64,000 nucleotides of DNA, taken from contig DASYHQ010000041.1 of NCBI GenBank assembly GCA_035998445.1, forward strand, positions 184,162-248,161, given 5' to 3'. Every line of letters begins with the position of its first letter. Positions within the stretch are counted from its first letter, which is position 1. Shown here piece by piece: positions 34,407 to 42,517 of the stretch. A program made the translations under genes and the position numbers. This DNA comes from Tepidisphaeraceae bacterium. GTDB lineage: Bacteria; Planctomycetota; Phycisphaerae; Tepidisphaerales; Tepidisphaeraceae. The notes beneath the pieces are model-generated. The model worked only from the letters and a program-made list of their open reading frames with translations. It was not told the origin of the DNA and did not search any database.

Positions 34407-35848
34407 TAGCGCACCTCCACGGCGGCGGACTGCTCTGTCAGATCGTGATACAGCTTCACGAAGATGTTGGCCGCCAACCGCGAACGGTACGCCGCCGACC
34501 CGCGCACGTCACTGAGCGGCGTGATGGCCGTCGCGGCGCGTTCGCCGGCTTCGATGAAGGTGTCTTCGCTGATCGGCTGACCCGCGAGCCAGGCTTCAAC
34601 TTCCGGCAACCGCAGGACCGTGCCGGCGACGCCGCCGTAGGCGATGCGGATGCTCGCGATGTGGTCGCCGTCACGTTCCAGCAGGAAGGCTGCGGTGAAC
34701 GTGGAGATATCGAGGTCGTGGCGTTTGCTGATCTTGTAGAGCTTGAGCGTCTGCCCCTCTGCCGGCCGCGGGATGATGACGCGGCTGATCAGCTCGTCGG
34801 CCGCCATCACGCTGCGCTTGTAGCTGGTGAAGAAGCCGGTCATGGCGACCGTTCGCGTGCCGCGCACGCTCGTCAATTCGACCTGCGCCTCCAGCACGTA
34901 TAGCGCCGGCAGCGAGTCGGCGATGGGTGACCCGTTGGCGATGTTGCCGCCGATCGTGCCGGCGTTCTTCAATGGCGGGCTGGCGAAGCGGCCAAGCATG
35001 CGGCTGAACTCGGGGATCGTGTCGGCCGTCTGCCGTTCCAACGCCGTCCACGTAACGGCGGCGCCGATCGTGACGGCGTCGGCCGTCACGCGCGTCGTGC
35101 GCAGCTCGCGCAGGTGGCCGAGCACCAGCACTTCCATCGGATCGCGCCGGCCTTTGTTGATCTGCACGCCCAGATCCGTGCCGCCCGCGTATGGCAAGCA
35201 ATCCGGCCGCTGTGCCTTGAACGCAGCCGCCTCGGCAAGCGTGGTGGGGATGAAGGCGATGCGCCCGTCGTCTCCGCGCAGTTCAACGGGTTCGCAACAC
35301 GTGCGCTCGATGTCGGCGATGATCGACATCGGCGGATACAGTTCGTTCGCCCGCTTCACCTTTGCCGGGTCTACCGCCAAACCGGCGTTGATGATCGCTT
35401 CATACCCCGTGCAACGGCAGAGGTTGCCGACCAGCTCGCGGCGGATGATCGGTTCGCCGATCTTTTCGTGCGACTCGTACATCCCCGCCATTGCGACGAC
35501 GAAGCCCGGCGTGCAGAAGCCGCACTGCGCGCCGTGACAGGCCACCATCGCCGTCTGCACCGGGTGCATCGCCTCCAGGCTGCGCAAGCCTTCGACGGTG
35601 ATGACGTGCGCGCCGTCCAGTTGGTACAGGAACTGAATGCACGACGTGACGCCGTGGTAGACCAGTTGGCCCTCTTCCAGCCGGCCCAGCAGCACGCTGC
35701 ACGAGCCGCAGTCGCCTTCGGCGCAGACGACCTTCGTGCCGGTGTGCCGCAGCTCGTAGCGCAGGTAATCCGACAGCGACCGAAACGCCCGCGCGCCGCG
35801 AATCTCGCGGCGAACGCCGTTCACGTACAACAACAGGTAATCGCGCAT
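34406..35848 (-). CDS. xdhA: Xanthine dehydrogenase, Fe-S/FAD subunit
   Basis: 480 aa carrying the electron-transfer part of the enzyme. Two [2Fe-2S] clusters: CAEGDCGSCSVLL (about 42-54) and CGFCTPG..CRCTGY (about 108-147). An FAD domain follows with PYAGGTDLGVQINKG and NAGTIGGNIANGSPIADSLPA. The order Fe-S then FAD in one chain, with a separate Mo subunit, is the R. capsulatus XdhA/XdhB layout. A TATACT about 36 bases before the ATG may be its -10. The 35849-36022 gap shows no gene. Confidence 0.95.
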   Translation of the reverse strand: MRDYLLLYVNGVRREIRGARAFRSLSDYLRYELRHTGTKVVCAEGDCGSCSVLLGRLEEGQLVYHGVTSCIQFLYQLDGAHVITVEGLRSLEAMHPVQTAMVACHGAQCGFCTPGFVVAMAGMYESHEKIGEPIIRRELVGNLCRCTGYEAIINAGLAVDPAKVKRANELYPPMSIIADIERTCCEPVELRGDDGRIAFIPTTLAEAAAFKAQRPDCLPYAGGTDLGVQINKGRRDPMEVLVLGHLRELRTTRVTADAVTIGAAVTWTALERQTADTIPEFSRMLGRFASPPLKNAGTIGGNIANGSPIADSLPALYVLEAQVELTSVRGTRTVAMTGFFTSYKRSVMAADELISRVIIPRPAEGQTLKLYKISKRHDLDISTFTAAFLLERDGDHIASIRIAYGGVAGTVLRLPEVEAWLAGQPISEDTFIEAGERAATAITPLSDVRGSAAYRSRLAANIFVKLYHDLTEQSAAVEVR

Positions 35849-36022
35849 AGGGGTCGTGGGGCGGTCGGTCGGACCCCGCCAAGTATACGACTGTGTTGCC
35901 GCAGCTTCTAGCGGGGAAACCCGCGAGGCGGCTGGGGGTGCGATTCATGCGTGGATCAAAAGAAGGATGAACCGCGTAGCTCCGCGTCTCTGCGGTCGCC
36001 TTCAATCGCGCAACTGAGGCTG

Positions 36023-37405
36023 TCAATCCTCGTCTCGATCGAACGCTACAACGCCGCCAAGCGTGACGCGCGCGACGCGGCCTTCGAGCCTCGCAACGGC
36101 GGTGGCCACGTCGACTTTGATGGAGGACATTGCGTGGCCGGTGGACAGGCCCGCCAGTTCCAACGCGCTGTAGGCGTCCATCATGTGATCGACGGCTGCG
36201 CGATAACCCAGCAGCGTGTCGCGAATGACCTCATCGGCGCTCATCGCGACAGTGACTGGCGCGAACGTGTCCACCTCGATGAACGACACCGGCTCGCCCG
36301 CAGCGAACGCGGCGGGGCGGGGCGAGCGCTGCATGACGGCATCGGCGCCAAGCGTCACGCGGAACAGCGCCTCGCTTGGGGTGGCACGGGTCGACCGCCC
36401 TTCGTGGACGCGGAGGAACTGGGCCATCTCCGCGAGCAGCGAGGTCGTGGGCGACGCGCCGACGTCGGTGCAGATGGCGTACGGAATGTTTCGTTCGGCG
36501 ATGCGGTCCAGCGGGGCGATGCCGGAACCCAGCAGCGCGTTCGACGTGGGGCAGTGGGCCACGAACGCGCCGGCGGCGGCGATCTGGTCAAACTCGGTCG
36601 GCGACATGTGAACGCAGTGCGCCAGGATCGGCGCATGAGACAGCAGGCCGTCGACGGCATACACGTTAGTGTACGTGCCGTGCTGCGGGTACAGGAACCG
36701 CTCGACGAAGGCCTTCTCGCCGATCTGCTCGTTCAGGTGCGTCTGCATGCGCAGCCCGTGCTTGGCCGCCGTTGCCACGGCACGGCGGCGCAACGGTGAA
36801 CTTACGGCGACGGCGAAGCGATCGGTCACGATGAACCGCTGGCCGAACTCGGCCGCGAGCACGTCCAGATCGTGGTCGACGGTGGCCTCGTCGGTGCGCA
36901 GGTAGGAGGGGCAGTTTTGGTTCATCAGGACCATGCCGACCGACCAACTCGGCGGCAGAATCTCCAACGCGATGCGAGTTGCAGCAGGACTTACGGTCAT
37001 GTACGCCGCGCCACCGGTCACGCCTTGGGCCAGCGTGTCCTGCAGAAACCGCCACGTCACCCGCTCGGCATGCGCAGCATCGTCACACTCGGCCTCGGCG
37101 GGGAAGACGTTGCGTTCCAGCCCGGCCAGCAGCCGCCCATGCGGCGTGTCGTCGGTCACGCCGTCCAGAAAGTGTCCGCGGATCGGGTGTTGTGGGATGT
37201 GGATGTGACAGTCGGTCAACGGCGGAAGGATGAGGCCGTTGCTCTGCCGTATGTTCAGGTTCGCGTGAATCGCGGCCATGTACGGGCCGACGTAGTCGAT
37301 CGCCGTGCCATCCCGCGAAGCGACGAGGATGCCGTCGGCGATGAAGTCGACGCTGCCGTCGGACTGAGGGTTGAGGATGGGCCCACGGATGGCGAACAAC
37401 GGCAT
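36023..37405 (-). CDS. guaD: Guanine deaminase (amidohydrolase family)
   Basis: Converts guanine to xanthine, feeding XDH. The 460-aa protein has amidohydrolase metal motifs: DCHIHIPQ (about 67-74), HLNEQIGE, ILAHCVHMS, HCPTSNALLGSG and CTDVGASPT. The sequence between the first motif and HLNEQ resembles GuaD more than chlorohydrolases. The setting, directly upstream of xdhA on the same strand, supports guanine as the substrate. Start at MPLFAIRG; a repeat lies upstream. Confidence 0.87.
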   Translation of the reverse strand: MPLFAIRGPILNPQSDGSVDFIADGILVASRDGTAIDYVGPYMAAIHANLNIRQSNGLILPPLTDCHIHIPQHPIRGHFLDGVTDDTPHGRLLAGLERNVFPAEAECDDAAHAERVTWRFLQDTLAQGVTGGAAYMTVSPAATRIALEILPPSWSVGMVLMNQNCPSYLRTDEATVDHDLDVLAAEFGQRFIVTDRFAVAVSSPLRRRAVATAAKHGLRMQTHLNEQIGEKAFVERFLYPQHGTYTNVYAVDGLLSHAPILAHCVHMSPTEFDQIAAAGAFVAHCPTSNALLGSGIAPLDRIAERNIPYAICTDVGASPTTSLLAEMAQFLRVHEGRSTRATPSEALFRVTLGADAVMQRSPRPAAFAAGEPVSFIEVDTFAPVTVAMSADEVIRDTLLGYRAAVDHMMDAYSALELAGLSTGHAMSSIKVDVATAVARLEGRVARVTLGGVVAFDRDED

Positions 37406-37419
37406 AGGTGCTCTCTGGT

Positions 37420-37540
37420 CCCTCTCCCGCATGCTTCGGGAGAGCCTAGGTGAGGGTGCATTCTGAACTGGCTGGTGGGGCCGTGTGCAGTTTCAGAATC
37501 ACCCCCACCCTAACCCTCCCCCGGAGTACCGGGAGAGGGG
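37420..37540. repeat. CTCTCCCGG-family inverted-repeat element, solo copy
   Basis: Arms CCCTCTCCCGCATGCTTCGG and ACCCTCCCCCGGAGTACCGG..AGAGGGG, about 120 bp, between guaD and allB. Confidence 0.8.
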
Positions 37541-37546
37541 ACTAGT

Positions 37547-38887
37547 CTACGTCATTATGGGCCTCACCAACCGACCCATCGGCCCGCCGACGATCTTTCC
37601 ATCAAGGAACACGGTCTGCCCACGCAAAATCGTCCGCCTGATGCGACCGCGGAACGTGCGGCCGACGTAGGGACTGAGCTTGTGACGGTCCAGCAGTTCC
37701 TCTCGCTTCAACTCGTACGTTTCGTTCAGGTCGACCAACGTCAGATCCGCATCGCACTGCAACGCGATGACGCCTTTACCAGCGATGCCGAAGCGCTCGG
37801 CGGCGGCGGTGGCCGTGTACCGTGCGACGAGATTCAGTGGCAATTGATGATCGAGGCTGAACATTGCCGGCAAGGTTGATTGGACACCCGCGATGCCGCC
37901 CCAGATGGCGAAGAAATCGTTGCCCTGTTTCATCGACGGCGGCGCCGGTGAATGGTCTGACGCCACGAAGCTGATCTCGCCCGTGTGCAGCAATAACTGA
38001 AGGTGCTCGATGTCCCACTTCCTGCGACGTAGCGGCGGCGCGCACTTGGCGATGGCGCCGAGCGTTGCTAGATCATCTTCGGTCAACAGGAGGTAATGCG
38101 GGCACGTCTCGTACGTGACATCATGGCCCCCATTGGCGTGCGCCGCCCACGCGCCCTCGGAACTGCTCACGTGAACGATGTGCAGTTTGCAACCGGCCTC
38201 CCCGGCCAGGGTGCACGCTCGCCGTATTGCTTCCACCTCTGCTACTACAGGACGCGACGCGAGATAGTCGGCGATGCCGGTGTTGCCGCGTCGGATCGCC
38301 TCGGCAGCCAGGCCGCTGGTGATCGTGTCGTTCTCCGCATGAACGGCGACCACGAGGCCGCGCCGTGCCGCGATCTGCATGCCGCGATACAACGTCAAAT
38401 CATCCGCAGCGGGAAACTCGGCGATGCCGCTATTGGACATGAACGCTTTGAACCCCACCACGCCGCGGTCGGCCAGTTCGTCGAGCTTGTCGATGTTGTT
38501 CGGCGTCAGCCCGCCCCAGAGCGCGAAATCGGTGAATGCCTTGCCGGTGGACGCCGCCACCTTCGCGTCGAAGGTCGCGCCATCCAACACGGGCGGCGAC
38601 GAGTTCAGCGGCATGTCGAAGTACAGCGTGCCGCCGCCCGCGGCCAGGGCGCTGCTGCCGGTGGTGACGCCTTCCCAGTCGGTTCGGCCGGGCTCGTTGA
38701 AATGGACGTGCGGGTCGATCACGCCCGGGAAGACGTGCAGGCCGGTCGCGTCGATCGCTTCGTTGGCAGGGCCGGTGATGGTGGCGGAGATATCAACGAT
38801 CTGCCCGTTCTCGATAGCGACGTCGGCCTGCTGCACGCCGTGGGGCGTCACGACCTGTCCACCGCGAATGAGGAGATCGAATGGCAT
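37547..38887 (-). CDS. allB: Allantoinase
   Basis: Hydrolyses allantoin to allantoate. 446 aa, cyclic amidohydrolase fold with PGVIDPHVHFNEPGRTDWEG (metal His pair), GVVGFKAFMSNSG containing the Lys that is carbamylated in this family, VHAENDTI, HIVHVSSSEG and FVASDHSPAPP. The NEPGRTxWEG motif and the FKAFM Lys distinguish allantoinase from dihydroorotase. It lies 13 bp from uraH on the same strand. Confidence 0.93.
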   Translation of the reverse strand: MPFDLLIRGGQVVTPHGVQQADVAIENGQIVDISATITGPANEAIDATGLHVFPGVIDPHVHFNEPGRTDWEGVTTGSSALAAGGGTLYFDMPLNSSPPVLDGATFDAKVAASTGKAFTDFALWGGLTPNNIDKLDELADRGVVGFKAFMSNSGIAEFPAADDLTLYRGMQIAARRGLVVAVHAENDTITSGLAAEAIRRGNTGIADYLASRPVVAEVEAIRRACTLAGEAGCKLHIVHVSSSEGAWAAHANGGHDVTYETCPHYLLLTEDDLATLGAIAKCAPPLRRRKWDIEHLQLLLHTGEISFVASDHSPAPPSMKQGNDFFAIWGGIAGVQSTLPAMFSLDHQLPLNLVARYTATAAAERFGIAGKGVIALQCDADLTLVDLNETYELKREELLDRHKLSPYVGRTFRGRIRRTILRGQTVFLDGKIVGGPMGRLVRPIMT

Positions 38888-38899
38888 ACCCGTTACCGA

Positions 38900-39253
38900 C
38901 TAGCTCCCGCGATACGTTGAGTATGCCCACGGCGACACGAGCAGCGGCACGTGATAACTCCGCGTGGCGTCGTCGACGACGAAGACGACGGGCACCTTGT
39001 CTAAAAACTTCTTCGCATCGGGATGGCCGCGCTCGGCGAAGTAGTCGCCGACGTGGAACAGCAGCTTGTAGCAGCCGGCGCTGAATCGCTCGGCGTCCAG
39101 TAGGGGGCCATCGGTGCGGCCGTCAGCGTTGGTGACGAGGCTCTTCATCGGCACGTCGGCCTGCGTCTCGACCCAGAACAGTTGGATGCGTAGCCCTGCG
39201 GCGGGGGCGCCGGTGGCGGTGTCGAGCACGTGCGTGGAGAGTTTGGCTGCCAT
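38900..39253 (-). CDS. uraH: 5-hydroxyisourate hydrolase (transthyretin-like)
   Basis: 117 aa. Hydrolyses the urate oxidase product 5-hydroxyisourate to OHCU. Family marks are the N-terminal LSTHVLDTATGAPA (catalytic His), the Arg-containing TNADGRTDGPLL and the C-terminal YHVPLLVSPWAYSTYRGS with the diagnostic YRGS end. Four bases separate it from the urate oxidase gene, so the two are surely cotranscribed. Confidence 0.95.
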   Translation of the reverse strand: MAAKLSTHVLDTATGAPAAGLRIQLFWVETQADVPMKSLVTNADGRTDGPLLDAERFSAGCYKLLFHVGDYFAERGHPDAKKFLDKVPVVFVVDDATRSYHVPLLVSPWAYSTYRGS

Positions 39254-39257
39254 CGTC

Positions 39258-40103
39258 CTACTTTCGCGTAATCGTGCCGGTAATCAACCCGTGCGGCTCA
39301 TCCGTCGCCACGTAAATGTCGTTGTCGAACTTCAGTCCGAACGGTTCCAGATTGAACGGAATGCGATGCAGGTTGGGCAGCGTGAACGAGATCTGCTCGA
39401 TCGCGTCGCTGGCCGCCAGCGCGGCGTCGCCCATGTCCATGAGGGTCTGCTGCACGCCCAGGCTGTGCGTGGTGGCGAACGTTGTCACGATCGCCTTGTT
39501 GATGGCCTCGCACGCGGCGTTGTAGTCGACGCCGACCGTGGTGTAGTTCCATTCCGCGCTCACCTTGGTAGCCATAATGCGGTCGCGCGTGTCCTTCAAC
39601 GTGCGGTAGCGGTCGGTGACGAAATCGCGCCATTCCGATGCGGTCGTCTTCAGCACGATCAGGTCATGAATGCCACCGACGACGCTGGCGCTGCCACCGC
39701 GCACCAGCGTTGCGCGCGCAAGCCGTTTCTGCGGCCCCGCTACGGTAAAGGCGTGGTCGTGCGGCCGGCCGTCGACGGAGATGCGTTCGTAAGTGGCCTG
39801 CTGTAACTCGACCGTTGCGCTCGACACCTGTGGGTACGTCTTTACGAAGTGCTCGGACAGCATCATCGCGAACTGTTCAACGCTGGTGAAGGCGTGTTCC
39901 TTGGCCAGCACGTAAACGGTGTTTTTGATCGAATCGGTCGCGACCACGTCGCGGTTATCGCCGGCGGTGTAGGCGGCGCCGAAGTCGCCCTGCAGTTGAA
40001 TGGCGGCGTCGATCTCGAAGAGCTCGTGAACCGGGCCGTTGCGGACGACCTTAGTCAGGCGCACGCGGGACTTGCCGTAGGAGTTGAAGCCAAGTGTGGG
40101 CAT
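39258..40103 (-). CDS. Urate oxidase (uricase, cofactor-free)
   Basis: Oxidises urate with O2 to 5-hydroxyisourate. The 281-aa protein shows two T-fold repeats: N-terminal YGKSRVRLTKV and the catalytic segment NRDVVATDSIKNTVYVLAKE (about 49-68), a C-terminal repeat, and IPFNLEPFGL..NDIYVATDEPHGL near the end. It is the PucL/Uox type, not the membrane PuuD type. Between uraH and uraD, with spacings of 4 and 7 bases, it forms the core of the urate module. Confidence 0.95.
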   Translation of the reverse strand: MPTLGFNSYGKSRVRLTKVVRNGPVHELFEIDAAIQLQGDFGAAYTAGDNRDVVATDSIKNTVYVLAKEHAFTSVEQFAMMLSEHFVKTYPQVSSATVELQQATYERISVDGRPHDHAFTVAGPQKRLARATLVRGGSASVVGGIHDLIVLKTTASEWRDFVTDRYRTLKDTRDRIMATKVSAEWNYTTVGVDYNAACEAINKAIVTTFATTHSLGVQQTLMDMGDAALAASDAIEQISFTLPNLHRIPFNLEPFGLKFDNDIYVATDEPHGLITGTITRK

Positions 40104-40110
40104 AGGACGG

Positions 40111-40635
40111 TTACTCGTGGTCGGTCAATTTATCTGCTAAACGCAGCCGGGCGATCTTGGCAATTTCGGCCAGGGCCGTCTGGATTTCCTGAGCACGGTC
40201 CTTCGCCAGCCGTTGGGGAAAGGCGGCGAGGATGGCGGCTTTCTTGTTCTCGCGGGCGCAGATGACGAACGGGAAGCCGAACGTCTCGCGATAAGCCGTG
40301 TTGTAGCGGTCGAAGGCGGCGATCTCGTCGTCGTTAAGCTGCGTTAGCCCCGCGGCCGCTTGTTCGCCGGTGCTTTCGCGGGTGAGCTGGCCCTCGCGCG
40401 CCAGCCGGCCGACGAGGTCGGGGTGGGCCGCGATCAGGGCGATCTGCTCGTCGACCGATGCGGCGTACATCGTCGCAACCAACGCGGCGTGTAACGCGTC
40501 GATGCTTACGAACGGCCGCTGGCCCGCGGTGCGCTGGGCGATCCACGGCGAATGCTCGAAGAGCGGCCCGCATACCGCGATGAAATCGCTGGTGGTCGCG
40601 GCATTGAGGTTGGCGAGCGATGTCTTCATCTTCAC
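40111..40635 (-). CDS. uraD: OHCU decarboxylase
   Basis: 174 aa. Decarboxylates 2-oxo-4-hydroxy-4-carboxy-5-ureidoimidazoline to S-allantoin. Motifs: HPDLVGR with the catalytic His, STGEQAAAGL, and FDRYNTAYRETFGFPFVICARENKK. It completes the urate-to-allantoin set with the two preceding genes. The start could be this ATG or the one two codons later; both lie at the edge of repeat copy F. Confidence 0.93.
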   Translation of the reverse strand: MKMKTSLANLNAATTSDFIAVCGPLFEHSPWIAQRTAGQRPFVSIDALHAALVATMYAASVDEQIALIAAHPDLVGRLAREGQLTRESTGEQAAAGLTQLNDDEIAAFDRYNTAYRETFGFPFVICARENKKAAILAAFPQRLAKDRAQEIQTALAEIAKIARLRLADKLTDHE

Positions 40636-40775
40636 GTGGCATGGGCGTCTCGACCATGCATGCTATGAGGCCAAACGGTTCATTATATGGCTTCCCGCCT
40701 GGTCCGCGCAACGGCCAACTGAATCAAATCTTTCATTCCATTCCACACGCATGGGCGAGACGCCCATGCCACAGT
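40633..40775. repeat. REP-like double-hairpin element, copy F
   Basis: CACGTGGCATGGGCGTCTCG at 40633 and the inverse CGCCCATGCCAC ending at 40773. It lies between uraD and allC within the purine cluster and touches the uraD start codon. Confidence 0.85.
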
Positions 40776-40789
40776 CGGAGCGGCCGCGA

Positions 40790-42025
40790 TTACGTTTCGA
40801 CCGCCGCCGCCAGTATGCGCGCCGCCAGGGCGATGTCCTCGATCCGGCTGAACTCCGCGGGGTTGTGGCTGATGCCCCCTTCGCTTGCGACGAAAAGCAT
40901 TGCGGTCGGCACGATCGGCGCGAGGATGGCGGCGTCGTGCAGCGCGCCGCTGGTGACGGCCGGCAACTGGTCCAGACCCACTTTGCTGGCAGCAGATTGC
41001 AGTGCGGTGCAGACGGTGTCGTCCATCGGAATGGCCGGCAGCGATTCGGTACAACGCACCGCGCACTGCACGCCGCGGCGTGCGACGACGTCGCTGAAGA
41101 CGCGCACGACGCGCTCGTCAGCCTCACTGAGCATGGCGGACGAGCGGGCGCGAAGATCGACGGTAAACGCGACCTCGCCGGGGATCACGTTGATCGCGTT
41201 GGGCTTGGGCCAGACTTGACCGACGGTGACTACCGTGCCCGCGGCCCGGCCGGCAAGCTCGTGGCCGAGCGACTCGAGCGCGATGATGCATTCCGCCATG
41301 GCCACCAGCGCGTCGCACCGGTCGTCCATCGCGGTCGATCCGGCGTGGTTGGCCGTGCCGATCACGCTGCCCGCGTACTGCCGCCGCCCGTTGATCGCGG
41401 TGACGAGCGCGACCGGCACGTTCGCGTTCCCCATCGATTGACCCTGCTCGGCGTGAACTTCGATTAAGCCGCGATAGGTACCGGCCCTTAGACGTTCTGC
41501 GGCCAGCCGGTCGGGATTAACGCCGTGCGCCGCGCCGGCTTCAAGATAGTTCTGCCCATCCCGATTTCGCACCGCCGCCAGCTTGTCGATAGATAGCGTG
41601 CCGGCCCAAGCGTGGCTGCCGAGCATGCCGAGGTTGAAGGTGGTGCCTTCCTCTTCGGCGAAGATGATCAGCTCCAACGGTAGGTCATGTCGGCCTGCTT
41701 CGTGAGCCGCCCGCAGCACTTCCAGCGGCACGACGATGCCCATCACGCCGTCGTACTTGCCACCGGTGGGAACCGAATCGATATGCGACCCGCTTAGCCA
41801 GGTCGGCTGGATCCAATCGATGTCCACCGGCCGCGCGTGCACGTTGCCCGCGGCGTCGATGCGCACCTTGCAGCCGGCCGCGGTGGCCTGCGCGATCACG
41901 TAATCCCGCGCCGCGACCCAGGGCGGCGAAAACGTGGGGCGGCTATAGCCAACGTCCGGCAGACTCTCCGAGAACGCCGCGATGGCGTCGATATCGGCGA
42001 GGATGCGATCGGGACGAATGGGCAT
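40790..42025 (-). CDS. allC: Allantoate amidohydrolase (M20 family)
   Basis: Hydrolyses allantoate to ureidoglycine, CO2 and ammonia. 411 aa with the M20/AllC-type motifs: GSHIDSVPTGGKYDGVMG (metal His/Asp), EEEGTTFNLGMLGS, EVHAEQGQ and IGTANHAGSTAM. Related beta-ureidopropionases and carbamoylases share these, but the location beside uraD, allB and allE points to allantoate. Its ATG overlaps the stop of the DUF559 gene (TAATG) inside an inserted element. Confidence 0.9.
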   Translation of the reverse strand: MPIRPDRILADIDAIAAFSESLPDVGYSRPTFSPPWVAARDYVIAQATAAGCKVRIDAAGNVHARPVDIDWIQPTWLSGSHIDSVPTGGKYDGVMGIVVPLEVLRAAHEAGRHDLPLELIIFAEEEGTTFNLGMLGSHAWAGTLSIDKLAAVRNRDGQNYLEAGAAHGVNPDRLAAERLRAGTYRGLIEVHAEQGQSMGNANVPVALVTAINGRRQYAGSVIGTANHAGSTAMDDRCDALVAMAECIIALESLGHELAGRAAGTVVTVGQVWPKPNAINVIPGEVAFTVDLRARSSAMLSEADERVVRVFSDVVARRGVQCAVRCTESLPAIPMDDTVCTALQSAASKVGLDQLPAVTSGALHDAAILAPIVPTAMLFVASEGGISHNPAEFSRIEDIALAARILAAAVET

Positions 42026-42441
42026 TATCGTCCCCTCTCCCGGTACTCCGGGAGAGGGCTAGGGTGAGGGTGATTTCGAGCTGCTAGTTGCTTGCACTCG
42101 CGCAGGATTTCTTCCAGAACCGCATCGAGATAAAGGGCAACATCGACGTTCAGGAAACGCATCACGTGACAGCCGTCCCGCTCCAATCGCTTCGTTCGCT
42201 GTTCGTCATACTCAGTAGTTGAAAGATGAGACGTCCCATCCAGTTCGATCACCAAGCTCAGCTCGGCGCAAAAGAAGTCGGCGACGAATGGCGCGATCGG
42301 GTGTTGTCGTCGGAACTTGTATCCACCAAGGCGACGGTTCCGCAGGAACCACCACAGTTTGGCCTCGATCGGCGCAGCCTCGTGCCGCATCGCGCGGGCG
42401 CGGGTTAGCGTTTCGGCGGGGATGAGGCGGGTGGTGGACAT
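42025..42441 (-). CDS. DUF559 endonuclease-like protein carried by an inverted-repeat element
   Basis: 138 aa of the DUF559 family, related to Vsr-like PD-(D/E)XK nucleases: MRHEAAPIEAKLWWFLRN, GYKFRRQHPIAPFVADFFC (catalytic Asp), LVIELDGTSH (catalytic Glu), RTKRLERDGCHVMRFLNVDV. The last 16 residues (NHPHPSPLPEYRERGR) are the translation of the left inverted-repeat arm. The gene splits the purine cluster between allC and the reductoisomerase-like gene. Biochemical function of the family is unproven; a nuclease acting for or on the element is an inference. Confidence 0.85.
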   Translation of the reverse strand: MSTTRLIPAETLTRARAMRHEAAPIEAKLWWFLRNRRLGGYKFRRQHPIAPFVADFFCAELSLVIELDGTSHLSTTEYDEQRTKRLERDGCHVMRFLNVDVALYLDAVLEEILRECKQLAARNHPHPSPLPEYRERGR

Positions 42442-42516
42442 TATCGTGCTGCTGGCGTTGTTTGTGGTTCGAAATCACCCTCACCCTGGCCCTCTCCCGG
42501 AGTACCGGGAGAGGGA
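42032..42516. mobile_element. DUF559-bearing inverted-repeat element
   Basis: Arms 42032-42079 and 42469-42516 are near-identical inverted copies of about 47 bp (hairpin CTCTCCCGGTACTCCGGGAG, then AGGGTGAGGGTGATTTCGA). They enclose the coding region of the DUF559 gene. The same arms without the gene form the solo elements at 14204, 21285, 25729, 37420 and 55979. No clear target-site duplication is seen; CATTATCGT occurs at 42023 and 42439, but the second copy is inside the element. Confidence 0.7.
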
Positions 42517-42517
42517 A

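Noticed and set aside
32928..34409. A 493-codon plus-strand open frame
   Set aside because: Antisense to xdhB; composition is that of a mirror frame.
42023..42447. CATTATCGT at both 42023 and 42439 as a target-site duplication of the DUF559 element
   Set aside because: The second copy is inside the right arm boundary, not outside it, and includes the DUF559 start codon. It does not fit a duplication flanking the element.
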